Source of the DNA: CAWCCP01 sp963701245
GTDB taxonomy: Bacteria > Patescibacteriota > Saccharimonadia > Saccharimonadales > UBA4665
Length of the DNA: 64,000 nt
Assembly (NCBI GenBank): GCA_963701245.1
Contig: OY969576.1
Coordinates: 1,054,001 to 1,118,000, forward strand
Direction of reading: 5' to 3'
The position numbers and the translations under genes are program-made. Below are positions 8,977 through 17,380 of the stretch, piece by piece. The notes under the pieces were generated by a model that was not told where the DNA came from, searched no databases, and saw nothing but the letters and a program-made list of their open reading frames with translations. Numbering within the stretch: the stretch's first letter is position 1; each line of letters begins with the position of its first letter.

Positions 8977-10164
8977 CTATTTTGTACGTTCTCGGATAAG
9001 CTGTTTATAAAAATCGTGAAGCTCTTTATTCTGCTTGTCAGCATCCCAAATCATTGGTTGACGGACAATAGCCAGAGTGTCTGATTTGTAGGTTTCCATC
9101 AGATGTGATTCCGTTTGTGTCATACCAACTTCTGTTCCGTAATATATGATAGTCGGGGCCTGTAAGCTGAACTGTAATTTGACTGCTCGTTTTAGCCGTT
9201 CAACGTCATTCCCCATCCTAAATAAAAAGCGATCCATATCGTGATTATCAAGAAACGTAAAACGGGTTAATTTTTCATCAAATCGACCAATCTCTGACTC
9301 GACTTGATTCTGCAACATTGACTGTTCTGACTCGCTATCGGTATGCCCGTAATGATCAAATAGCTCAGCGGCTTCAAAGTCTAATACTCCGTCTATCAGG
9401 CCAATATACTTTTTAAATATACGGCGGTGAATGCTGTGACCGAATTTTCGTAGTGTCCAGAGTACGTATTTATTTGGTAGACCAATTGTTTTTAATTCCT
9501 TGAAGCGTATGGCTAAATCCCACGCCTCACCAACATAAAAGGCCTCTGGGAATTCCTGTTTGAGTGGATCAAAAAGAGTATGAATATTTTTATTAGATAA
9601 CCCTACAATGTGGTCTAGTCTATACCCATCGAGACCAAGCTCCAGCCATTTTTTGGCGGCACCACGGATATGCTCCATAGTTGCCTGGTTATTTAAATTC
9701 AGCTTGGGAAGTGAGGTAAAACTTAAAAATGAGAGGTATGTATCAGGCCAATGTTCAAATATGAACCAGTTTCGATAGGGGCTATCGGGCTTGCTTATTG
9801 CGTCTATAAAATACGGATGTTTTGATGAGCAATGGTTTGGCACGAAATCGCCAATTATTTTCATTGACATCGCATGGGCCGCATCTATAAGCTTCTTCAA
9901 ATCTTCAATCGTGCCAAAGTGCGGATCAACGTCGTAGAAATCAGTCACACTATACCCATGATAGACACCACTTTTGCAAAATGGCGATATCCATAGTGTA
10001 TTTATTCCGAGGTCCTTTAAATATGGCAGTTTTTGAGTAATTCCTTTTAGGTTTCCGCCTAGATACTCACCAGACTGCCAGTTTTTTACTGATGCAAAAC
10101 CTGCAAATCGATCTATAAATATGTGATAAACAACTAATTCATTCAGTTTATTCGGCATAGACAC
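8977..10164 (-). CDS. GH13 alpha-amylase-family glycoside hydrolase
   Basis: A 395-aa (beta/alpha)8 barrel enzyme acting on alpha-glucans. The GH13 conserved regions are in order: region I DFVPNH (106-111), region II GYRLDH with nucleophile Asp184, region III YVGEAWD with acid/base Glu213, and region IV FLDNHD with Asp309. It starts directly with the barrel, has no signal peptide, and lacks an obvious C-terminal beta domain, so it is probably cytoplasmic and small for the family. It could be an alpha-amylase, maltogenic enzyme or glucanotransferase. It is the first gene of a minus-strand run toward the ABC transporter. Confidence 0.92.
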   Translation of the reverse strand: MSMPNKLNELVVYHIFIDRFAGFASVKNWQSGEYLGGNLKGITQKLPYLKDLGINTLWISPFCKSGVYHGYSVTDFYDVDPHFGTIEDLKKLIDAAHAMSMKIIGDFVPNHCSSKHPYFIDAISKPDSPYRNWFIFEHWPDTYLSFLSFTSLPKLNLNNQATMEHIRGAAKKWLELGLDGYRLDHIVGLSNKNIHTLFDPLKQEFPEAFYVGEAWDLAIRFKELKTIGLPNKYVLWTLRKFGHSIHRRIFKKYIGLIDGVLDFEAAELFDHYGHTDSESEQSMLQNQVESEIGRFDEKLTRFTFLDNHDMDRFLFRMGNDVERLKRAVKLQFSLQAPTIIYYGTEVGMTQTESHLMETYKSDTLAIVRQPMIWDADKQNKELHDFYKQLIRERTK

Positions 10165-10218
10165 CAGTATAACAATTACAAACTCTGGTAAATATAGCCA
10201 GCATTACCTTCGCTCCGG

Positions 10219-11522
10219 GGTACTGTCAACATCCAGTGTGTAATTCACCTCGCTGGGTAGTTACTATTTAGGTATTGAAATATACCTTCATGGTACCTCC
10301 TCGCTGACTCAAAATCATTGTAGCTGTGATCATTAACTTTGGTTCGCCTACGTACTTCACGGAACTCTCGTTCCAGGAGATTGGTCGATCTAATCTTTGA
10401 CCAATCTGCCCGGGGAAACTGGAAATACGTCAAACAGTACTCAAAGTTATGTTTCAGCGAATTCATGGCTTTTTCTTCGCGTATATACCATTTCTTGACA
10501 ATAGCTTTGGCGGCATTCGTAGCTTCATCAGGACTATTGGCATTGGTAATAGCTTTTAGATCCTCAATAACTGCTGCTTTATGCTGGTAGCTGGTTTTAC
10601 TTTGAACAGAACGAAGTTTATGGACAATACAGTTTTGAATTGGTACTTGGGGGTAGATATGGTCAATCGCTGCTTTAGCGCCGGCACTATCATCCATAAT
10701 GATCATGCTGAGTGCTTTGCCTTGTAACCCTCGCTGCTTGATGTCGGTCAGTAGATCTAGCCAGCTATTTTCAGCTTCTGAGCGAGCCAGCATAAAGCCG
10801 ATGAGTTCCCGGGTGCCATCATGCTTGACGCCCAGGACACAGAGTACCACTGCTGCCGTATTGTCCCAGCCACCGCCTTTCACTTTTTCCCATATACCAT
10901 CCATGAATAGGTATTCATAGTCATCGTCCAGAAGCTTTTTGTTGATCTGAGCTGATTCATGCATTACCATATCGTGCATAGCCTCTTTCACAGCAGTGGT
11001 TGAGATTGTTAACCCGAGATGTTTCTGGGCTAAGTGTTTCACTTTACGCTGGGATATACCGAGCATATGCATGTCGTGGAGGAGTTTCCAGGTTCGGCTC
11101 TTCTCATCGTCAAAACTTGCTAATACAGTCGGTGAGTTATCTCCAAAACCATCCCGAAAGCGTGGGATTGGTATATCTTCAACCTTCCCAAATGGTGAGA
11201 CTAGCTGACGATTGTAGTAACCATTGAAGTGCGGCTGATCCTGTAAGCTCGATCTAATCTGTACCATTTCGGCTTTCACTAAAGTAGATATACTGACTCT
11301 GATAAACTGTTTTAAATTATCCGTTAAGCTTCTTTCCAGAAATGCCAACAAGTCTTTGTCGTCATCAAAGACAGGCAATTTCTTAATAGTTTTGATAGAG
11401 TTATTTTGGGTAGCGGACATATACGTAAACCTTTCATATTGTTAAGTAGTATTTGCAATAGAAATTTTACAATTTCTGCTACCCAACAAGGTAATGTTTA
11501 CACACTAAGATCGTACAGTATC
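10219..11522 (-). mobile_element. IS256-like insertion sequence, 1304 bp
   Basis: Imperfect terminal inverted repeats of about 40 bp: the left end starts GGTACTGTCAACATCC and the right end, read inward, starts GATACTGTACGATCTT; both then share AGTGTGTAA and finish with TTGGGTAG/CTGGGTAG. A perfect 8-bp duplication CGCTCCGG flanks it at 10211-10218 and 11523-11530, the size expected for IS256 elements. One transposase gene fills it. Confidence 0.9.
10245..11420 (-). CDS. IS256-family (mutator-type) transposase
   Basis: A 391-aa enzyme of full family length. Mutator features are clear: the N-terminal region with PIPRFRDGFGDNSPTV, a first catalytic Asp in YLFMDGIW, a second in SMIIMDDSAGAK, the CIVHKLRS segment that matches the C(2)H-type motif of the family, and the final Glu in STNLLEREFREVRRRT. 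No frame damage is seen, so the element may be mobile. Start at 11418-11420, stop just inside the left terminal repeat. Confidence 0.95.
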   Translation of the reverse strand: MSATQNNSIKTIKKLPVFDDDKDLLAFLERSLTDNLKQFIRVSISTLVKAEMVQIRSSLQDQPHFNGYYNRQLVSPFGKVEDIPIPRFRDGFGDNSPTVLASFDDEKSRTWKLLHDMHMLGISQRKVKHLAQKHLGLTISTTAVKEAMHDMVMHESAQINKKLLDDDYEYLFMDGIWEKVKGGGWDNTAAVVLCVLGVKHDGTRELIGFMLARSEAENSWLDLLTDIKQRGLQGKALSMIIMDDSAGAKAAIDHIYPQVPIQNCIVHKLRSVQSKTSYQHKAAVIEDLKAITNANSPDEATNAAKAIVKKWYIREEKAMNSLKHNFEYCLTYFQFPRADWSKIRSTNLLEREFREVRRRTKVNDHSYNDFESARRYHEGIFQYLNSNYPAR

Positions 11523-11727
11523 CGCTCCGGTGGCCACCGCTGGAAGTCTCTAGGGCTGAAGCTTCACTTTGGTTGGTGGTGTTGAAGTGGATGCCACCCT
11601 AACATATATCTGTACTTCACTCAATTGACCCTAAAGCACGGAAATCGTTTATGGATGTAAGTGTATCAGTGACTCTATTGAAGACAAAAAAGTATTTAAG
11701 CCATGTTTTTACGCCATATTGAATCGA

Positions 11728-12549
11728 CTAGTCGCTAAAAGCGATAAATGCACAACCACCGACTACCAACAGAACTCCGATCCATAGGAGCAACCAGAGG
11801 CCATTCCGGGCTGAATCTCCAAGCAAAGTGATGCCTATGAGCATGGGAATAATTGTTTGTACCGATGTCATAACACCGTTTACTGTCGTCGCAAGAGTTC
11901 GCTGTAAGGCGGCCGTGAAAAAGATCATACCGAGAACGCCATACACTAGTATCGCCCAAAATAGCGGTATTTTCACCACCATCCAAAGCGGATCCGGGTA
12001 TACAAACAATCGACCTATAATAGATACACTCCCAAACGCCGCGCCGCTCAACACCGCCAATGAGGTGGCGCTCATTCGATTTTTATATTTCATGCAAAGA
12101 GCACCAATAACAACCAGTACAACCGGCGTGAGTAAGAGTATTTTTTTTACGAGCTGACTTACCGTAGCTGTTTGTTCGCTATGCGCAGCAAACGCCAGAC
12201 AGCCCAATCCTATAAGGACGATACTACAAGCTAGATACGTCTGCAGGGCTAATCGTCGTTTCAGAAAAATCCGTTCAAAAATTGCTGTCATGACTACACA
12301 GCTGGCAATAACCGACTGGACAATAAACAGAGGTAATGTCTTAACTGCCACCAAGGTAAGTATTCCGGCAAATATATCCAGCAGGATTCCAGCAATATAC
12401 GGCAGCCGTTTGAAGAGATGCAGGAATATGCCAATATTGTAGGACTTTAGTGTGGTCTCTTTATCTGAGCTTACTTTTTGTAGTATCGCCGCTCCGGCAT
12501 TACAGACTGCGCAGCCAATAGCTGCTTCAAGGGCCAGTTCGGTACTCAT
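11728..12549 (-). CDS. DMT/EamA-type membrane transporter
   Basis: A 273-aa protein with eight to nine predicted membrane helices and the two-fold internal repeat layout of drug/metabolite transporters. Segments such as LPLFIVQSVIASCVVMTAIFERIFLKRRL and the LATTVNGVMTSVQTIIPML segment are typical of the EamA or NIPA-like branch. These carry metabolites or ions across the cytoplasmic membrane; the substrate is unknown. It stands alone between two broken copies of the DUF5648 surface-protein family. Confidence 0.8.
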   Translation of the reverse strand: MSTELALEAAIGCAVCNAGAAILQKVSSDKETTLKSYNIGIFLHLFKRLPYIAGILLDIFAGILTLVAVKTLPLFIVQSVIASCVVMTAIFERIFLKRRLALQTYLACSIVLIGLGCLAFAAHSEQTATVSQLVKKILLLTPVVLVVIGALCMKYKNRMSATSLAVLSGAAFGSVSIIGRLFVYPDPLWMVVKIPLFWAILVYGVLGMIFFTAALQRTLATTVNGVMTSVQTIIPMLIGITLLGDSARNGLWLLLWIGVLLVVGGCAFIAFSD

Positions 12550-12614
12550 TGAGAACAGTCTACCAAATTTTTATCATAAGAAGTATCGGACGCTTTTGGC
12601 AGCGAAGCTGATGG

Positions 12615-12987
12615 TTACTCCGTTCCCCAGACATAACCAGCATTTCCTTCATTCACATATCCACCCGCTGTCGTGGTTAGAGCGGCGTCTTCGGAGCTGC
12701 TCGCGGTATAGAAGTGCTGACCGGAGTGAGCATCATACAGCCGTAAGAAAGTCGAAAGATTTGAGCCGCTACTACTGCTCACATACCCAGTAATGCCTTC
12801 ACTGACATACCCGGCGCTAGTCAATGCAGTTTCCTCAGCCGAACTAATCGTGTAGAAATGATAACCAGTCGCAATCTGTCGTAGTCGGTACAATGCAGTA
12901 TTGCCAGTTTGCATTGAAGGATCAACATACCCAACGGCACCTTCCAGTTTATAGTCGGCTCCGACCGCACCAACTACTTCAGTGATA
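12615..12987 (-). pseudogene. Out-of-frame C-terminal DUF5648-like repeats of a deleted surface-protein gene
   Basis: This frame encodes two and a half repeats of the type ALYRLRQIATGYHFYTISSAEE and TFLRLYDAHSGQHFYTASS, ending NEGNAGYVWGTE. They align with the C-terminus of the 1323-aa protein at 23933-27844. The frame begins around LSIITEVVGAVG (near 12987), exactly where the upstream 339-aa frame runs into a stop, so it is the detached 3' end of the same gene after an internal deletion. It lacks its own export signal and probably is not made as a separate product. Confidence 0.8.
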
Positions 12988-13998
12988 ATAGACAGGCGTA
13001 TTGGCAGCCATCGCCATATCCGCCCCGCCATTCCGAAAACCAATCGTGTAGCCCGACTGACTGCCCGATACGGAATTTAAAACGTAATCTTCTGAATTAA
13101 TGACCACATCGGCATACTGTATGAGGGGAAAGTTTGAACTGGTTAAGGTTGCTGATGCCGCACCCTGGGCAGCAGAACTTGATATTTCAGCCATCGGCTG
13201 CTGACGTGATCCCCAGACGGCACTGTTCATCGATTCACTGGTTGTTAAAGGTGTAGAAAGGGTGAGCGTGTCGCCGCTGACATTTGATAATGGATAGGTT
13301 GGCCCGTCGGAAAAAGTTACATACTGAAGATAGCCTGGTATGGGCGACGTCGTCGTTACCGTTGTTGCCCCGATGCCCACACCAGATGCCAAAGTACTTT
13401 GTCCTCCCGAAAAAGCATGCGTACCGTTCTGTTGATCAATTCCACCAGCATTACCGCCATCATCAAATTCTGGTTCAGGATAGCCATTGGCTGACCCTCC
13501 AATGAATTCGTCACCACTTAACGAGTCGAACCCTATTTGAGAATACGCCCCACCTTCAAAGAAGAAGACGACTGGTGTTGACGGCAGATTGTACGCCGGA
13601 ACATTGACGTCACTGCCAGGTGCATAGATTTCCGCCGCAGTTGCTGATGGTCCTTCTGCGGAAATATACGCGGGTAGTGGCGGAAGAGTAGTGCTATAAC
13701 CGGACAACGCTTCGTATTCGGCAACAGTATAACTTTGATTGCCAGAAGAAAGCCCATCATACGTCCATGGACTTGTCAGATATTCAGCGGTATCGTTACA
13801 AATCTCATAATTTTGGCCAGCCACAGAATACGCCGTGAGGGCGGCCTTATTTTTATCAAAAGGTACATAAAACCCTAGACTGACAAGTACGATTACAATG
13901 ACAATTGCAGCAGTAGGTTTATTGAAACCATGAAAAATCGCCCGTACGGGCGACACTTTCACCTTCAATCCAGAACGTAGTGAGTACCGGTATTTCAT
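12979..13998 (-). CDS. N-terminal part of DUF5648/beta-helix surface protein, truncated paralogue
   Basis: The 339-aa frame has a basic N-terminus, one membrane helix (about residues 29-47) and an outer region matching residues of the 1323-aa protein at 23933-27844 block for block: PPLPAYISAEG, AAEIYAPGSDV, VVFFFEGGAYSQIG, LSGDEFIGGSANGYPEPEFDDGGNAGGID. It ends at TPVYYH and a stop, where the intact copy continues as TPIFYVLPAGDV into its beta-helix. Some 700-850 codons, including the beta-helix and FN3 regions, are missing relative to that copy. A short anchored product could still be expressed, but the gene is probably decaying. Confidence 0.7.
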   Translation of the reverse strand: MKYRYSLRSGLKVKVSPVRAIFHGFNKPTAAIVIVIVLVSLGFYVPFDKNKAALTAYSVAGQNYEICNDTAEYLTSPWTYDGLSSGNQSYTVAEYEALSGYSTTLPPLPAYISAEGPSATAAEIYAPGSDVNVPAYNLPSTPVVFFFEGGAYSQIGFDSLSGDEFIGGSANGYPEPEFDDGGNAGGIDQQNGTHAFSGGQSTLASGVGIGATTVTTTSPIPGYLQYVTFSDGPTYPLSNVSGDTLTLSTPLTTSESMNSAVWGSRQQPMAEISSSAAQGAASATLTSSNFPLIQYADVVINSEDYVLNSVSGSQSGYTIGFRNGGADMAMAANTPVYYH

Positions 13999-14125
13999 TG
14001 CCTATAGCTAGTCTTGCTATATTGATTATGTTTGTAAGTATATCAATAAGCAGGTCATTAGCAAGTTTGCTCTAGGCGCGTATTTCAATAACCAACAAAG
14101 TGTACGTAAATAATTTAGATACAAC

Positions 14126-15940
14126 TTAATTAGCGGAGGTAGTCGTCTGATTTTTGCGTAGCGCTGCCTTCTTTCTGGCATATATGGTCTGCAAACCGAC
14201 TGCTTGCTTTAGCTTGGCCACTCCCCAGTTCAACGGTACATGGGGTGACGGTACCATGAAGGTAATTTCACGGCCTTCACCGTCAAAATATTTATAGGTC
14301 ACGAGACACTCTGGTACCCGATCAGGTGGTACTTTTTGGATTTGATATTGTTTTTGGTCGTCTTGAACGAGATGCCATTGATTTTCACCAGTTACATGGG
14401 AAAGTGAATAGTTTACAAAATATGATGCCAACAAATCATACCATTCCGCTGATTCGGCATCGCCAGCATCCAACATAACAACGCTTTCTTTAGCTAACCA
14501 TGAGGCAACGTGTTCAAGACCTAGGTTCCAAATTGCCGGTGCTCCTTTTGGAACTTTCTCACCACGTAATTGTTGTTTTCGGTGATAATTCGGTTCGATT
14601 TGCCTAGCGAGCGCCTCTCGAAAAATAAGCCGCTTTACCCCTTCAATAGCGACTTGCATCGTCCTGGTGTGCCAGTCAAGACCTTGGTAATCGTCCTCTT
14701 GATACCGTTTCATGCCTTTCGTATTCGGGTCAATCAAATAGTCAACCTCTTCAAGCACTAGAGTTTCGATTGCTTCAAAAGAAAGAATAGCCCCCTCTTT
14801 GCCGATTGAAATATGACACTCCGCGAGCAGCTTTGGTATGTCATATTGCAAGATATAGGATAGCGCCGCCATATCATGTTCGCGATAGCGAACCGGATCG
14901 CCCTCATATTCTTCATCTGGTGACTCATAGGGAATACGCTGCCCAATTACCACGAGTCCCCTATCAACCATTGCCGCCACTGCAGTATCGAAATCAACAC
15001 CTGTAAATTGTGATACATGTGCTTGGGACGCAAGATAACCCTGCTCTAAAAAGTCTAGGTCAAGCCCTTTGGCCCGCAGTAATTGTAGTTTGTGCAGCAT
15101 CGCTGTATCGACAGCCATTGCCGAAGTTTTAAAAGCTGGGGCTTCCTCCCATGACCCAGAGGTTTCATATTTTGGGTAGCCAACGGCAGCCAGGAGTGGC
15201 ATAACCGAACCTAGGAAACGCTTGTGCGCAGCAGTCAAAAAATCGGTTGTAATCACGTCTCGATCAAGCGCATCAAAAGTCAGGTGTGCCAGCATTTGAA
15301 AGGAGTCTTGTATATTTCGCCAATGGTTAGCGCCTGCTGTCTCGAGATCATCATACGTTGATAATATGTGCGGCCACGCTTCTTGGCTGCCACCGCCATT
15401 GACTGTAACATCAGCGAACCGCTGTTCCTGGTTCGGCGTCGACATGAAATCTAATGAACTAGCAATGAGTTCTCGTGCTAAAGCACCTTCTTCGTGATAG
15501 CGCTCACGATCAGCAATATACAATTCCATAAGTGAAGCAGCTGCTTGAACCTGATCACGTAGATAAAATTTTTCTGACATATCACCATGGTTCGAGTCTG
15601 TATCAGTGGCAGACACCAGCGCTAAGTGGCGTTCTTCACCATCAATAACTATTCGATGTCGACGGTCAATCGGAATATGTGTCGTGTCCCTGGAAGCCAG
15701 GTGTGCTTCAAGTCTTTCTCTTTCTTCGAGTGTACGATGTGGATTCGCAAATTCAATAAGAGCCTCATTGGCAAATTCTACTTCGAGGCTTGGTACAGCT
15801 ATAAGTGGGTTATCACTGACTAATCCATAAAGCTCGGAAAGGAGAATTGCATCCGATGTGGCATACCCGTCAAGGATAGTCGGATCTAAAACACCGACTA
15901 GAGTTGGGTATCCACCTGAATTTTCCGGATGATGTACCAT
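14126..15940 (-). CDS. Uncharacterised 604-aa soluble protein, possibly an alpha/alpha-toroid (GH15/phosphorylase-kinase-like)
   Basis: No signal peptide or membrane helix; the protein is acidic and helical, so probably cytoplasmic. Local patterns recall the GH15/phosphorylase-kinase-alpha fold: QEAWPHI, ANHWRNIQDSFQML and SGSWEEAPAFKTSAMAVDTAML resemble the WPHI, W..-QND and WEE...SS.A..-A motifs of that group. These are weak, visual similarities and catalytic residues cannot be assigned. The first ATG (MVHHPENSGGYP) gives the whole frame. It lies between surface-protein and glycosylation genes without an obvious operon partner. Confidence 0.6.
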   Translation of the reverse strand: MVHHPENSGGYPTLVGVLDPTILDGYATSDAILLSELYGLVSDNPLIAVPSLEVEFANEALIEFANPHRTLEERERLEAHLASRDTTHIPIDRRHRIVIDGEERHLALVSATDTDSNHGDMSEKFYLRDQVQAAASLMELYIADRERYHEEGALARELIASSLDFMSTPNQEQRFADVTVNGGGSQEAWPHILSTYDDLETAGANHWRNIQDSFQMLAHLTFDALDRDVITTDFLTAAHKRFLGSVMPLLAAVGYPKYETSGSWEEAPAFKTSAMAVDTAMLHKLQLLRAKGLDLDFLEQGYLASQAHVSQFTGVDFDTAVAAMVDRGLVVIGQRIPYESPDEEYEGDPVRYREHDMAALSYILQYDIPKLLAECHISIGKEGAILSFEAIETLVLEEVDYLIDPNTKGMKRYQEDDYQGLDWHTRTMQVAIEGVKRLIFREALARQIEPNYHRKQQLRGEKVPKGAPAIWNLGLEHVASWLAKESVVMLDAGDAESAEWYDLLASYFVNYSLSHVTGENQWHLVQDDQKQYQIQKVPPDRVPECLVTYKYFDGEGREITFMVPSPHVPLNWGVAKLKQAVGLQTIYARKKAALRKNQTTTSAN

Positions 15941-16113
15941 GATGGCAATTTACGTTGCCACCATAGCAATCCGGATGTAAAGTCGTCAATTGTTTGCAGC
16001 ATAAAAAACTATAGTAATTCGTCCGTAGCAAGTGTCTAACACCTAAGAAAGTAGTATATTTTACAAAATAAGTGAGCAACCCATGAAATATTTAACGTCA
16101 AGTGAATGAGATT

Positions 16114-17325
16114 TTAAAATTGCTCTGGTGTTCCTACAAATTCTCGCGCGTTCGCCGGTTTTTGTAATTCTGTTTGCGAAATAACTTCTGAATCGACAAT
16201 TTTCCAGACAATACGAGTACTCATGGCATAGTTCCAAGTGAGGGCCGTAGCAATTCCAAGCAAATCTGCCGCTATATAATTCAGGCCAAGTTCCTTATAA
16301 AGAGTGGTAAAAATGATCCATGAAATTGCGGCACCGCCAAGACTTACTAGGTTGTAACGCCAAAATTTAGTAATTAACGCATAAAAATTGGTGTTTTGTT
16401 CACCATGTTTGTCTAGGTCAACTCGAAACGTAAACCAGTGATTGAAGCAAAAATTTGAAATAATGCTGGTTTCCAAAGCAATTAGGTAGGCTAGAATTAC
16501 ATCAAAATGCAGAATCTGAACAAACCAAAATAATACTGCAATGTTTACAATCGTACCGCTTGCACCGACACTAATAAATCGCATCATTCTCCGGGCATTA
16601 GATTTCGGACTAAACGAATAAGCTTGGTACAAAAACTCTAAAATATCTTTAAAACGTAGTTTGGACCTGCCGTACTGCCTGGCGTGAAAATTAATTGGTA
16701 CTTCTGAAACTTTATAACCTTGTTTCAGAAACTCATTTAACAGACTTACTTGAAAGACATATCCGGATGCCGAAATATTGTGTAGTGGTAGAGTACGTAA
16801 CGCTCCAGCATTGATCGCCCGAAAGCCACTTGTTAAATCCTTTAACCGCACATGCGCCACCAGACATTGGCCGGCAATGAGATTTGCCAGAGCACTTTCC
16901 AGTTTTCTGATAAATGAGTAGTTTTGATCTGTCTTGCCGCCTGCAATATACCGAGAACCAAGCACTACATCGTAGCCTTTTTCTAATTCGCGTAGAAGGT
17001 CAGGTATGTCTCTAGGATCATGTGACATATCCGCATCCATGGTCAAATAAATGTCGTAGTTACTTATGAGGTGACCGTGTTCAAAGCCTTTGATATAGGC
17101 ACGACCGAGGCCTTCTCTTCTGCTTTTAAGTAAATATATTCCATTGTTTCTGGATTGTGCTTTTAGTATTGCTCGTGCTGTTTGATCAGGGGAGTTATCG
17201 TCAACAAACAGAATGTTAACGCTATAGTTTTCAAGCTTACGAAAAACGCCTTGAATAGAGTCTACAAGAGGCGCAATATTGTCTACTTCGTTATACGTTG
17301 GAATTACCAGAAGTACTTTTTTCAT
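16114..17325 (-). CDS. GT2 polyprenyl-phosphate sugar synthase (DPM1-like) fused to GtrA membrane domain
   Basis: Residues 1-225 are a GT2 domain of the dolichyl-phosphate mannose synthase type: VIPTYNEVDNI at the start, NILFVDDNSPD, the metal-binding DAD in LTMDADMSHDP, and VLGSRYIAGG. Residues about 245-375 are a GtrA-like four-helix membrane domain (MMRFISVGASGTIVNIAVL...). Such fusions move a sugar, often mannose or glucose, onto undecaprenyl phosphate at the inner leaflet and may help flip it. The next upstream genes are two TMTC-like GT-C transferases that would consume this donor. Start ATG 17323-17325 follows AAAGGTGAAG. Confidence 0.93.
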   Translation of the reverse strand: MKKVLLVIPTYNEVDNIAPLVDSIQGVFRKLENYSVNILFVDDNSPDQTARAILKAQSRNNGIYLLKSRREGLGRAYIKGFEHGHLISNYDIYLTMDADMSHDPRDIPDLLRELEKGYDVVLGSRYIAGGKTDQNYSFIRKLESALANLIAGQCLVAHVRLKDLTSGFRAINAGALRTLPLHNISASGYVFQVSLLNEFLKQGYKVSEVPINFHARQYGRSKLRFKDILEFLYQAYSFSPKSNARRMMRFISVGASGTIVNIAVLFWFVQILHFDVILAYLIALETSIISNFCFNHWFTFRVDLDKHGEQNTNFYALITKFWRYNLVSLGGAAISWIIFTTLYKELGLNYIAADLLGIATALTWNYAMSTRIVWKIVDSEVISQTELQKPANAREFVGTPEQF

Positions 17326-17380
17326 TTTGCTTTTTTATCTTCACCTTTAAGCGTAAGCTTATTGTACTACAATCAGTGTT

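Larger units (their letters stand above)
10176..11590 (-). pseudogene. Remnant of a DUF5648-repeat surface protein, C-terminal tail only, split by IS256-like element
   Basis: After removing the IS and one 8-bp target copy, the minus strand reads ...GIHFNTTNQSEASALETSS then GGHRSEGNAGYIYQSL and stops at 10176-10178. This matches the last residues of the 1323-aa protein encoded at 23933-27844 (GLHFYTDSQSEASALETAS, GGYQSEGNAGYIYQSF). An in-frame stop lies just upstream (near 11595), and nothing recognisable precedes it, so only the tail of a former third paralogue survives. Confidence 0.85.
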
